From Isoetes taiwanensis (taxonomy: Eukaryota; Streptophyta; Lycopodiopsida; Isoetales; Isoetaceae), in contig JAJEKV010000319.1 in the NCBI GenBank assembly GCA_021234155.1, forward strand, positions 188,001 through 252,000: a stretch of 64,000 bases of DNA. Reading direction: 5' to 3'. Positions 1 to 10,165 of this stretch are shown piece by piece. Each line of letters begins with the position of its first letter. Positions within the stretch are counted from its first letter, which is position 1. Below the pieces are notes generated by a model. That model searched no databases. It was not told where the DNA came from and saw only the letters and a list, made by a program, of their open reading frames with translations. Position numbers and translations under genes: made by a program.

Positions 1-889
1 CCACTCTGTCTCTTCTGGCTGCCAAAGAAATTAAATGTCTTCAACTGCCACAGAATTTGGGAGATTTCTCAATAATGCAGTATGGAGATGATACATTTGC
101 CTTTCTCCAGAATGATGGAACCAGTCTTCCAAACTTCCTGCAGATGTTAAATCTTTTTGGGGGTGCCTCTGGAGTTCATCTGAACAAAAATAAAAGCACA
201 ATTGTCCTGCAATCAGAGGAAGATGAGATTCATGGTATAAAGGTCACAGGTCACAGTACTGCCACTAAATTGCTTGGCCTCCCTTTGGCAGTTAACATGA
301 ACTTGGCAGGGCTGTGGGACCCCATTGTCAACAGGATGAAGAAAAAGATACAGATGTATCCTAAATCCCTCTCTCTTGCAGGACGAGTTGAGATTGTCAA
401 CAGTGTCATTGCAAGCACACACATTTTTTTCTCTTCAGCCATCATTGCTGATAAATCCTCCTATAGAAAACTAGAGTCAGCTATGAGGGACTACATTTGG
501 CAAGGTGCTAGAATGGTTTCCTGGGATAATTTGACTCTGCCCAAGAAAGAAGGAGGCCTGGGCGACCTTTTTGTCCAAGCACAAGCCTTGGCAGCAAAGC
601 TAGTTTGGAGATCTTTAATGTCTAATGCCCCCTCCAGCCTTTGAAATTAGTAAAGTGCTGGTTGGGGTTACATCTCTAGTGGGATCTCCTTCTCTCCCTC
701 ATCATCTTCCCGACTCGACCCTTTTTCCAGCTCAAAGTCGCCTCCAGCACATCCAAAATCTTGAGAAGAATTTTCTCCAGATGGAATCAAGCATCACCCG
801 CTTTAGAGCTCGGCCTCTAAGTTCTATCGTTGATGATTTTGGCTTCTTTTGGCATCGGGACTTGACCGGAGGAAGAGGAGGGATGTTTA
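1..889 (+). pseudogene. LINE (L1-type) ORF2 fragment: reverse transcriptase palm and thumb
   Basis: Decayed ORF2 of a plant L1-type LINE, entering from beyond the left edge. The frame at 57-644 carries the RT catalytic box as YGDD (usually YADD or FADD), then GVHLN.KS and the LLGLPL and SLAGRVEIVNSVI blocks that follow the palm in plant LINEs, ending near ALAAKLVWR. The reading then shifts frame and continues at 625-889, reaching WHRDLTGGRGG just before an inserted MITE. In an intact element the protein would reverse-transcribe LINE RNA at a nicked target. The upstream endonuclease and RT fingers lie outside the window. It is broken by frameshifts and by the insertion, so it cannot be active. 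Confidence 0.85.
881..889. repeat. Target-site duplication, left copy (ggatgttta)
   Basis: The 9-mer ggatgttta occurs here and again at 1376-1384, on both sides of the inserted MITE. A duplication of 9 bp fits Mutator-like elements. Confidence 0.75.
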
Positions 890-1375
890 CAGGGAAAAAA
901 TTAGTGGCTAATCTTAGCTAAATGGCGATTTTTTTGGTCTTGTTGGAAAAAAAGTGGCTAAACTATGGCCCTTTTTGGGCCAGAAAAAACAAAATATTAG
1001 CCAAGTCTATTTCACGCCCCAACTCTATTTCGTCCAACTTTAGCTAATTGCAAGAAAGTATAAGTGCCAAAAATTGGAGAGTTTAGCCAAAACTTGAAGG
1101 TTTTTACGTCAAATTTTGGCATACTTTAGCCAAATTATTTTATAACCTTTATATCTATTATGGTCAGTAAATATTTAGGTATTGAATTAGTGCAAAATAG
1201 CTAAATGATAGAAGACATTTTTACTTTTAAATATAAGTTTAGCCAAACATAAGAAAGTACAGGTGGCAAAATTTCGAAAGTTTAGCTAAACGTTAGTTTT
1301 CATCTCAATTTTTGGCATACTTTAGCCAAGTCTATTTCACCACTTTGGATTTAGAAGTTCCTTAATTTTTTCTCT
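890..1375. mobile_element. MITE with 9-bp target duplication, inserted in the LINE
   Basis: About 486 bp of non-coding DNA that interrupts the LINE reading frame. It is flanked by ggatgttta on both sides. The left end begins AGGGAAAAAATTAG and the reverse complement of the right end begins AGAGAAAAAATTAA, giving a short imperfect terminal inverted repeat. Inside are repeated TTTAGCCAA motifs, and two 19-bp copies of a direct repeat at 997-1015 and 1322-1340. The 9-bp duplication points to the Mutator superfamily. No ORF of note is present, so it would depend on an enzyme encoded elsewhere. Confidence 0.7.
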
Positions 1376-2572
1376 GGATGTTTAGCCCTCAAACATCCTC
1401 TTAAGTATAAGGAATGGTGCCATGCAGGTCTTCATACAATTGGTTCTATGAAGAATAATGATAAGTGGAAAGATTGGGGTGACCTTACCTCAGTATTGCC
1501 TGACACTGATACAAATAGAAGCATTTATGCTACTCTAACTCGAAACCCGGTGGGGCAAGCAAATTGTGCTCAAAACTGGACGTGTGGTGGGCTAGCATAT
1601 AAGGTTTCCAAAATTTATAGTCTGCTTTTGGATAGGTCTCAATTAAAAGTGAGCAGAGTCAGCTGCCAGCAGGACCTAGCCATCAAAATTATAAGACAGG
1701 GGTGGAAACTTCAATGTGCTAGCAAAATTGGGCTCTTCAGGTGGCTATTGTTGAACAAAAGTTTAAAGACAAATGGTTTCAGAGCCCAATTCAACAATCA
1801 AGTTTCTGATTTATGTCCAATGGGCTGTGGCTTAAGGGAGACAAGTTCACATGTCTTCCTTTGTCCCTGGCTCTCTCTTTTTTGGCAATGGATCCAACCT
1901 TTGGTACAACAAACACCCTCTGATGAGGCATCCTTGCTACAATATTTAAATCAGAACTCCCCTTTCAAAGGGACCATCCGGACCCTTACCTGCTGGGCCA
2001 TATGGAAACATAGGAACGAGATGGCCATCTCTGGATTGGCCCCAAGTTTGAATAAGCTTAAAGCTTCTTTTCAGGTCCTCCTAGCTGAGGCTGCATGGCT
2101 CACAAGGCAAAACAGGGCTTGAATTATGACAGACAATGGGATTCCTTGGGAACCTTCGATGGTTTCTTTCAGTTTTTTACTTTGCTTTTTAATGATGTGG
2201 ACTCTTTGTTTGACAGAGCTCTTGCTGAGGAGGCACCATGAGGGAGGACATGCCCGTGAGGTAGATCCTGCTACTGTTCCTTTGTCGGCTATGGAGACCA
2301 TAGATGCACTTTTCTGGCTCAAAACTGAGGTCATCAGCTGCATTACCTTTACTCGGCTGCTGGGCGATGAAGATCTCTGGAGGTTCAATCCGGAGATAAA
2401 ACCTTATTTCCAAACCAAGCTGAAAATTCATGAAGACGCTCGGGACGCCTGGATTATGTACCTCTTGGATTCAACTGGCTATGGACCGAATGAATTGGAT
2501 GATCTGATGTTCATCCACACAGAGGAGGCCTTTGCTATAATCAATCTCGAGGGGGTTCCTGATATTCTGTGA
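1376..2572 (+). pseudogene. LINE ORF2 C-terminal part with zf-RVT zinc module
   Basis: Continuation of the same LINE after the MITE. The frame resumes at about 1385 (LKHPLKYKEW) and runs through 1448-2122. It shows the plant LINE zf-RVT module: FRWLLLNKSLKTN followed by LCPMGCG, ETSSHVFLCP and W..W, that is C-x3-C...H-x3-C. This zinc module is typical of the C-terminus of plant L1 ORF2. A further open stretch ends at 2572 and is rich in D/E; it looks like the LINE C-terminal tail after another frameshift near 2230. I know no function for that tail. Confidence 0.8.
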
Positions 2573-2797
2573 AATGTTGACCAGAATACTAGACTAAGTC
2601 CTTTCTTCTCTGAACTATTTTAAAAGTGATCTTTTTTTGAGTGGGTATCCTTCCCTTAAAGGATTGTGATGGTTTCTCCAGCCATCACCATTTTTCCATT
2701 GTAAGGTTGATTCCTGCAATGGTTTTTTGTGTATGTATGACTATGTAATTTTCCCATACAGTAATACAATCTCTGCCGTTTCTTCAAAAAAAAAAAA
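2573..2797 (+). other. LINE 3' UTR ending in poly(A)
   Basis: AT-rich non-coding tail of the LINE, closing in a run of 12 A at 2786-2797. This is the usual 3' terminus of an L1-type retrotransposon. The matching target duplication cannot be checked because the 5' end lies outside the window. Confidence 0.65.
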
Positions 2798-5354
2798 GAT
2801 TTGGAGAAGCAGTACCCCCAATTTATGGAGCAATGCAAGGGTCGACTCGTCACCGAAGTAGTCGACACCGAACCAATCTAACATAACGCTATTGGTATAG
2901 GACAATGGCTAAGGTAGTCCACTTCATCAGCCCCCCTTTGCACACTTTGTAGGTAGGCTGAAACATGCTATGGCATGATTATAGCCTTCAGGAGACGCGT
3001 GAAATCACCCTATGAGACTACTCCGGGATATATCTCCCAGGTCCGATGAGGCAGGTTAGGGAGGCGTCCCCTCCCTGGGCATAATGGATCCATGAAGGTG
3101 CTAGAGGATACGTGCTACATCAGCAGCCCCCGCATCCATACCCGACTTACCCCCCTAGATCTAAAGGCCGGCTCACCGAGCCCGTTCGAACCCAGGACAT
3201 CCCTATAGGCACGTACCTTGTGACCCATACCCGGCCCCTTCAGTGACTAATGACTAACTATAAGACTATAGAAATCCTGTAGTTATGCTAGGCGGGATCC
3301 CACCTCCCTTTCATCATCATACGGATTTGTCCGGGTGTGAATCACAACATAGCATCCACAGCCAGGTGGGCTCTTGTGCACAAGCCACATTTATCGGGTC
3401 TTAAGTGTTCTAGCTAGAGACATATATACTACTAGGAAGTGTTGCGACATGATATCCTACAAGAAATCTTAAAAGAAGTGAAGGTATGCTTATATAATCA
3501 TGTACAAAGATATGCATGATTTAGACATGATAATAATAAATTTCTTGCCTGATGCACAGCTTCCTTAAATGCTATAAAAGCAAAATCCCTCTTGGAACCA
3601 GCAAGAGACTTACATATATGGCTTCAACATTTGAAAGTATCAACAATGTCTTTCCACATATTAGGACGCCGATCAGCCGATTTGAACAGGGGCGACGCAT
3701 TTGCGAGGAAAATATCTCTGAAAATCTTTGAACATCTATGAAAATCTCTCTGAACATCTCTGAGGATCTCTAAAAATATGTCTATCATACTCTGGAGTTG
3801 GACATGCAGCGACAGTTTACCATAATCAAGGTTGAATATTACCACACTTTTCCTTATTCAAAATTTTCTGTTTGTATATTGGAATAGGATTAGATGCAAC
3901 ACTTTTAAGTAGGCTAAGAGAGCTTTTCATTATACAAGCACTGAATTCAGCTTTATCTCCTTCAGATCAAGACATTTGCCTCTACATGGGTGATAGATAC
4001 GCATGATCTTTAAGTGGTTGCTGCACTAACATTGATGTGAAAAGCAAATTGCATACTGACTATTGACTTGACGAGACTACAAGCGTAAGTATTTCATGCA
4101 ATAATACTATGCATACCTAGATTGCAAGATATTTCATCTTCAAGTCAATTAGCTTTTGATAAACCAACCCTTTTGTCAGAAAGAAGTGGAGAATCAGACA
4201 CAAAATGACATATTTGAACACTTATCCTTCCCTTTGTGCCATATACAAAACGAAGAATATGATTATGTCAATTCCATTTGGTTCAGATATTGAACTTTGG
4301 ATGTTTCTTCTCTGTACATGTGCAATCTATAAAGAAAAGAAAAGAGAACAGCAGAAAACATTTCCCCTGATCAGACCACTAATAAGGCTCGACACATGAA
4401 ACGACCAATCAAGAAACATGAAAACACACTCTCATGAAGATACACTCCCATGGTGATTGTGATACATGAATGCCAAAGCACTATTCATGAACAATCAATA
4501 TAGTCAAGCCTAATTAGCATGAAGGTATCAGCAGTTTCCCTTTACTTCCTCAGTTGTATGAAATAACCTCCATAATTCGTGAAATAAAATAGAGAACGGA
4601 CTAAGAAAATGAAATCCTATATTCATACATCCCATGTACAATTTTCATTACTAATACGTTTCAATACATTCTAAAAGAAATTGATATTAAAAAACCAAGA
4701 AATATGAAAACATGCTCTTGGCCCCGGGATGGAAACCCTCTGTGCAGAGCACCTTGTTAATATGGGTTGTTTCATAAGGTGCTTTCGCAGTTGCAATATT
4801 TAAGAGAACTTGTGCCTATGGAAGAGCAACGATCATCGGCCGATGAAATTGTGGTGCCAATTACAGGAGCCCAGATCAGAAACTCCGGAAAGGTTGGCAT
4901 TGAATTCATAAGGCAATGAAGAATATTCCCATTCCTTGCGCTTCCTGAGACGGAGTTTGCCAGATTAAGTTTTGTGATTGAAGAATAAACAATACGAATT
5001 ATTGGTGTGATGGAAAATATTGTATATTGGGATTGGAAGCTCAAACATGTGCTTGTTGGGGGCTCTTATCAAAGTTCCAAAAGAGAGTATGAGTTATGCC
5101 AAACTGGGCAAGTATATTTTAAAGGGAAGACCTTTGTCTACATATATAAAATGTTCTGTTGAGCCCGAATTAGTTCCTGCATATTTTCTTCGGCAACTTG
5201 ATCAGGAACAAGTGATTTTAGTGTGCTATCTTGAAAATTCATAGCAAAGCAAAGACTACTGAAGTTGATATCTGGTGCGCATTAGCCTTGGTAACATTTG
5301 TCATGCTATGTATAATCCTTTCTTTGCAGTACCGTCATGTTGTAATGGACACAT
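2798..5354. other. Intergenic, no gene recognised
   Basis: No convincing coding sequence. On the minus strand, 3160-3250 reads like a pol III box B (GGGTTCGAAC) with loose box-A-like sequence about 35 bp upstream. This could be the head of a decayed tRNA-derived SINE, but no A-rich tail was found. At 3711-3776 there are degenerate 11-12 bp repeats of the form GAAAATCTCTCT. The short ORFs at 4205-4399 and 5020-5244 match nothing I know. Confidence 0.4.
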
Positions 5355-6211
5355 ATGAGTTGTGAAAACTGGGCAAACAGAAATGTAATAGTATGGGATA
5401 GGTTTTGGAGTCTATTTTGGTATGGTTCAGCAAATATGGCAGGTGGCCACATTGTTAATGGTGTTAGTGCCACTGAAATCAATGACATGCTGTTGATCCT
5501 TAAATTGTGTTCTATTGTAATAATCAGTTCTATATGGTTTAAAAATGTCACTACAATGGAACCAAATTACCCTTTCAGTCCAAACAATGGAATATGGATA
5601 CGAAAATCACAGCCAAAATTTTCCTACTACAAAAAACAGCTAAAAGGCTATGATAATTCGCAAAAGATAGAGATAGGGGATTTGGATGGTTGGCCGTTTA
5701 TCATGCAAAATATAAGGGTTTGGGCCATTGGAAATAAGGAATTCACATGCCGAGCTATGATACTACTAATAACTTGGTTAGCTAGACGATTTGGTGAGTT
5801 TTGTGGGGGTGGAGCCTCCCTACAGCATTGGCAAGGAGGCGGGCTAGTTAAACTTCAACAAAATAGATGGGATATTACCCTGCTCGCCCTGGAAAGAGAT
5901 AAGGGCACCTTAATTGGTTGGGGTGCAATATGGCTGACACAATGGCCTGGGTTGATAAAAGGGTCATTCCCAATAAAATATCCTCTATGGTGTAAACTTA
6001 CCCACCATTGTGGCACCGTGCCCTCACAAAGACACTTGAGAGGAAAACAATCTGACACATACCAGAAATGCCTAGGCCTAGTGGACAACAAATCTTTGAC
6101 TCCTCTAGCTACAATCTCTGAAACTCGAAGTAACCTACTCTACCATCCTGACAAGGGGGGAAGCGATGAGGGATGCGTGATAAGGGGTAATGTCACTCGA
6201 ATAGATAGATT
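5355..6211 (+). pseudogene. Unrecognised open frame upstream of LINE ORF2, possible ORF1
   Basis: A continuous 286-codon frame at 5355-6215 whose stop overlaps the first codons of the LINE ORF2 starting at 6212. Position and overlap suggest a LINE ORF1, the RNA-binding gag-like protein. I could not identify a DUF4283 block or a CCHC knuckle. The protein is rich in Trp and Gly, including GEFCGGG and WGAIWLTQWPG. It could equally be chance-open sequence. Function is unknown. Confidence 0.3.
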
Positions 6212-6525
6212 ATGAAGATTGTTTCGTGGAACCTTCAGGGAATCAAGGGACCTCTAAAGAGGGCTAGAGTGCTAGCAGCAATGAGATCGATGAATGCAGA
6301 TATCCTACTTATACAAGAACATAGGCTTCCAGACTTTGAGGCTAGTTCCTTAGGTGCTTGGGTAGGTAACCAATAATCCTCTTTTACCTGTGCTGCCAGA
6401 GGCACCAAAGGGGCTACGGAACTTTATGGAAGGGTTTAACTAGTAAGCTGCAATATGTGCGGACAGACGGTAGGTGGCAGGCTGTGCAATTTGATACAGA
6501 AGGGACCAAATGGGGAGTGAATATG
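6212..6525 (+). pseudogene. LINE ORF2 start: AP-like endonuclease, N-terminal part
   Basis: The ATG at 6212 opens MKIVSWNLQGI, the standard start of a plant LINE endonuclease (EEP fold). ADILLIQEHRL follows and contains the catalytic Glu of the LxxQE motif. A stop appears after about 54 codons. The sequence continues in shifted frames to YVRTDGRWQAV and WGVN, conserved endonuclease strands. The domain is cut at 6525 by inserted DNA and resumes at about 10162. In life this enzyme nicks the target to prime reverse transcription. This copy is dead. Confidence 0.8.
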
Positions 6526-8995
6526 TAGCATTATAACAGGGGGTTTTTTTTGTGATTTTATACGCTTTTTAGCATGGTTTTCATATGATTTCATGGGCGT
6601 ATTCACGTGGACGTACTAAATGGTATTTCTAGAGTGCACCCATTTGTTAGCCATTGATTTTAAAGAAGAGGGAAAATCGTGTGGTTGTGGGGCTTTTATT
6701 GTTTGCATGTTTTTTTAAGTTTAGGTTTTAAATATTAAGATAGAATAATATTAGGTTTGTGGTTTTCGCAAGAAACGTTTTGAAGCGATTAGGGTTCTGG
6801 ATTTGGTCCGATCTGAGGTTAATCGGTTTGATCTGAGGGTTGTCGGATTTGGTCCGATATTGCATCTCCAATCTACGGCCGAGTATGGGGGCAAGCGGGC
6901 ATCTTGGCGGGAACATTTATCCAATGCATCATCCAATGCATATATCTCTTCCGCCTTTCCCATTGTTCCTTCCGTTGCATTAAGTTGAGTGATTTTGCGA
7001 GGATACTAGGGATTTTATAAAAACTCTATGCCGCCCTTATCTAGTTGGTCCGCTTTTTGTGTTGTTGGCTGTAGTACGTTGAGCACAATTGAGAATCGAG
7101 AGAAGAAAATTTGCAAAACAATTTCCATCGAAGAACTTTAGCAAGGTCCACGAAGTTCACTAAAAGATCTTACTGAGATGTTTTCTACTCTTAATTGGAG
7201 GCGGTATTGCGCAGACACCGGTCGTGGTCATCTCCTAAGCTTATTTTTCGGTATGTCCCTCTTATCGTGGTAACTAAAAGTTTTTGTTAATTTCTAAGAA
7301 AAGAGAAATCAATTTCCGAGGACGTGCAAACCAATAATACACATTGATTTTTCCAGGTTTGGGAGTTTCAGACTTGAAATGCATCCACATGAACGAAGTT
7401 TGGTTTATTGTGGTTGGAATTTCAAAGCAAGAAACCGGGGGCTCGGTATTCCGCCATCTTTGCCCTGTTACGGCTAGTGCTAATCATGGTGGAGATCCCG
7501 CAAAAAATGAGATAGTTCAAGCCGGGAAGAAGTCTTTGGGGCTCACCTTTGCCTTGAGGCATTGTGTATGGACTCAAACTGATGTTCTTCTCATGATCCC
7601 GCAAAAGCCCTTGCCCCGCCTTCTAAGTTGAGGAATTGCGTTCCTTGGCATGTTTCTTCTTGGTACAATCATTGCAATGGGAAGCTATATAGTATTTCTT
7701 GGGTCTTGTAGTGAAGCACTGCAAAGAACGACTTCCATGGATTACTCGAAGTTGACATTTGGATCCTCCTTTGTAGCTATTGGTTTCGGTGTGGCCAGTC
7801 GCTTAACGAGTTTTTTGGCATAAATATTTTCTAACCACTCTCTCATCTTTGCAGCCTTCTCCCTTGGTCTCACAATTTTGAGGTAGAATCCGGTTTAGTT
7901 CTTGCAACCATTAATTCAAAAAGTGTCCTTGACTTGAGGCGTATGGTGGTGCTTTGCTTTATTGTTTTAAAGTCAAGCCTGACAGATCCATTTTTTCGGC
8001 TAATATTAAGCTACTTAAAATGGGAAACTAAGTGTCTCCCGGTGATAATATGCCTGTAAAAATCAATTCTTTGCGGGGGAGCTTGGGAGTCGATGTTATC
8101 GGCAATCGAACTTTAACTCCCGAGCAAGGTTGTTGGTTCTTTGCTCCAAGAACTGGCGAATTGTCTACATTCATGACTCATTCAAGGTTGTCAACCTAAT
8201 GCGGAATTTATGTATGGTGGGTTTTTTTCTTTTCATTAAATGGAAACAATGTAGACATGTTAAGATCTAAGCTTGAGAAGCAAGTGGCGGATGATGAAGA
8301 ATCGAAAGTGGCCCTCAATTATGGGCGCTTTCTTTGTTCCACTTTGTGAAATATTATTGATCTTACGGGTTTACAAGCTCTTATAGGTATACAAGCTCGC
8401 CCCTATTTGTTTGTTTTCGATTTTTTACATTTGTGTGTAGCCAAAGATCCAGCCTATTTTGGAATGTTCTTTTGAAAAGTAACAGATGACCGGATAACCG
8501 TGATAACAGATGACAATATGGTCAGAGAGAGCTTTAAAACTAGGTTTATCCAAGAAGTCTCATGCCTTGGCTACCTTGCATAGCGAATTACATGTAATAT
8601 TATTTGCTATAGAGCACAACTCGGTGAGGATCTAGGGGCTCGGTATTTTGCCATTTTGCGCGTTTCCTATCTTACAAGTTTACAAGCTCCGACTTCCTAT
8701 TTGTTTTGTTTCTTTTTTACATCATGTGCAACGAAAAGATCTATTGTTTTGGAATTGTGGAGCTTCAAAACTAGGTTCATCCAAGAAGTCTCATCCTTGG
8801 CTGCACTGCATATTACTTGCTAGATATTTACTACTCCGCTCAGGTTTGTGTTGTGAACGGATAGGTATGGGTTCAAATCCCGTATAAAACAAACTCCTTG
8901 TTGTAAGGCTGAATTATGTTATGGTTTTTAGAAGATGCAGTTTAGTCAGTCTACAAATTCTACAACGTAATCCAAAGCTCCCTGTTATTATGCTA
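6526..8995. mobile_element. DNA-transposon-like element with TIR TAGCATTATAACAGGG
   Basis: Left end TAGCATTATAACAGGGGG (6526-6543) pairs with CTCCCTGTTATTATGCTA (8978-8995) as an inverted terminal repeat with two or three mismatches. It starts exactly where the LINE endonuclease frame breaks. A second copy of the left terminus and about 150 bp of sub-terminal sequence lie at 46640-46799 in the opposite orientation, so this is a dispersed family. Only short ORFs remain (for example 7344-7631) and none resembles a transposase I know. Superfamily is undetermined. Confidence 0.55.
8350..8830. repeat. Degenerate segmental duplication inside the element
   Basis: The block at 8531-8581 (AAACTAGGTTTATCCAAGAA and following) is repeated at 8761-8811 with few changes, offset about 230 bp. 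A neighbouring TTTACAAGCTC block recurs at about 8365 and 8672. A phrase like CTCGGTATTTTGCCAT also recurs near 7440 and 8637. Confidence 0.55.
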
Positions 8996-9637
8996 GGTAT
9001 TATTACCATCTTTCCATGGATTGTCATCGTCTCAATTCTATTTTGCATTTTCGATAATTTCTCTTATTTGTATTTGAATCCAGCTCCAATCTTGAGGCAT
9101 TGGGCCTCCAATGTCGCTACTTCGTTCACGCAAATCTAGTCATTCTCAAAATTTGAGGTGAGTCTACTTCTGAATATTATAATTTAAAAGCAAAGCATCC
9201 TTTCATTGTCATTGTGAATTAAGTTCATTTTTATTGGTGCAATACACAGAATTACGATTGAGTTCATCTTCATATTGGCAATTCACATAGCCAGGCTGCT
9301 TATTGGGCTTATAAAAGGATTCCAAATGGAGGGTGTTTTGTTTTGACAATTGACAGAGCTACAGAGTTCAATGGAGGGTTATATATAAGGACTTCTTATT
9401 GGGCATATATAAGGATCCCAATGGAGGGTTATTCGTAGACGCTATCAAATATTCTTCCAATTCAATGTCCACTAAATAGAGCAAGTGCTACATGTGTGGA
9501 ATTAAATTTGTTTTACATATGCCATATGCTTATGAATGCTTGCCATGGCAAAACAGGCTTGCATTGACACCAACACATATTACCATATGAACTAGCATAT
9601 GCATGAATATCTAATATTGCAATATTGAGATTACAGA

Positions 9638-10126
9638 TAATGAATATAATGACTACATAAAATGTACTTCATAGTTGTTTGCAATGGAAATAATTTGTTT
9701 GTTTTGATGCTATTGTGTTTTTTAGTAATTAATATTTAGGCCCATAAAGTTTACCTATGTTTGCTTTAGTTAGGGCCCGAAGGGCCCAAAAATTTTTTTA
9801 ATATAACAATCAACACACAACTACCATTAACATTATTAACACAAACCATTGCATTTAACACATTTAAATTAAAATCCCCCTTAAACCCCCTTTGGTTTGG
9901 GTGCATATTCACACGGGGGGTTACGAAGGGCAGCGAGAGCTCCAAAAATATATTTACAATACATGTACAAAATTAACACCATTAAGTACATTCTCTCAAA
10001 CCTTATAGTATTTTGCAAACCTTAATATACAGTATACAAAAACTTATACATGCATACCCCACAAACGAGGATTGCTATGTACGGTCCAGATCTTGGAATA
10101 AAGGGCAAATATGCCCATCCGACAGC
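9638..10126. repeat. Dispersed repeat, copy A (partner at 13320-13807)
   Basis: About 490 bp that recurs in the same orientation at 13320-13807 with only scattered differences. It begins ATAATGAATATAATGACTAC in both places and ends at CCGACAGC. Non-coding. It contains the left arm of the inverted-repeat element at 9900-10165. Confidence 0.8.
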
Positions 10127-10165
10127 TCTCGTTGCCCGGAGTAAACCCCCGTGTGAATATGCACC
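9900..10165. mobile_element. MITE-like element with 42-bp inverted terminal repeats
   Basis: The left arm 9900-9941 starts GGTGCATATTCACACGGGGG. The right arm 10124-10165 is its reverse complement with about six mismatches. Total length is 266 bp, non-coding. The right arm abuts the resumed LINE endonuclease frame, so this unit or a larger composite (6526 to about 10163) sits in the LINE. The 9-mer gtgaatatg flanks the composite at 6517-6525 and 10153-10161. The right copy overlaps the inverted arm, so it may be coincidence. Confidence 0.6.

Noticed and set aside
3150-3250. tRNA-derived SINE on the minus strand
   Set aside because: Box B is clear and box A poor; there is no tail or second copy in the window. 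Mentioned in the region entry only.
8830-8890. tRNA gene
   Set aside because: TATGGGTTCAAATCCCGTA makes a good T-arm and box B, but no D-arm, anticodon arm or matching acceptor strand lies upstream.
8921-9139. Organelle-derived membrane protein
   Set aside because: The hydrophobic short ORF suggested a plastid fragment, but it does not match a plastid protein I can name and it crosses the end of a transposon.
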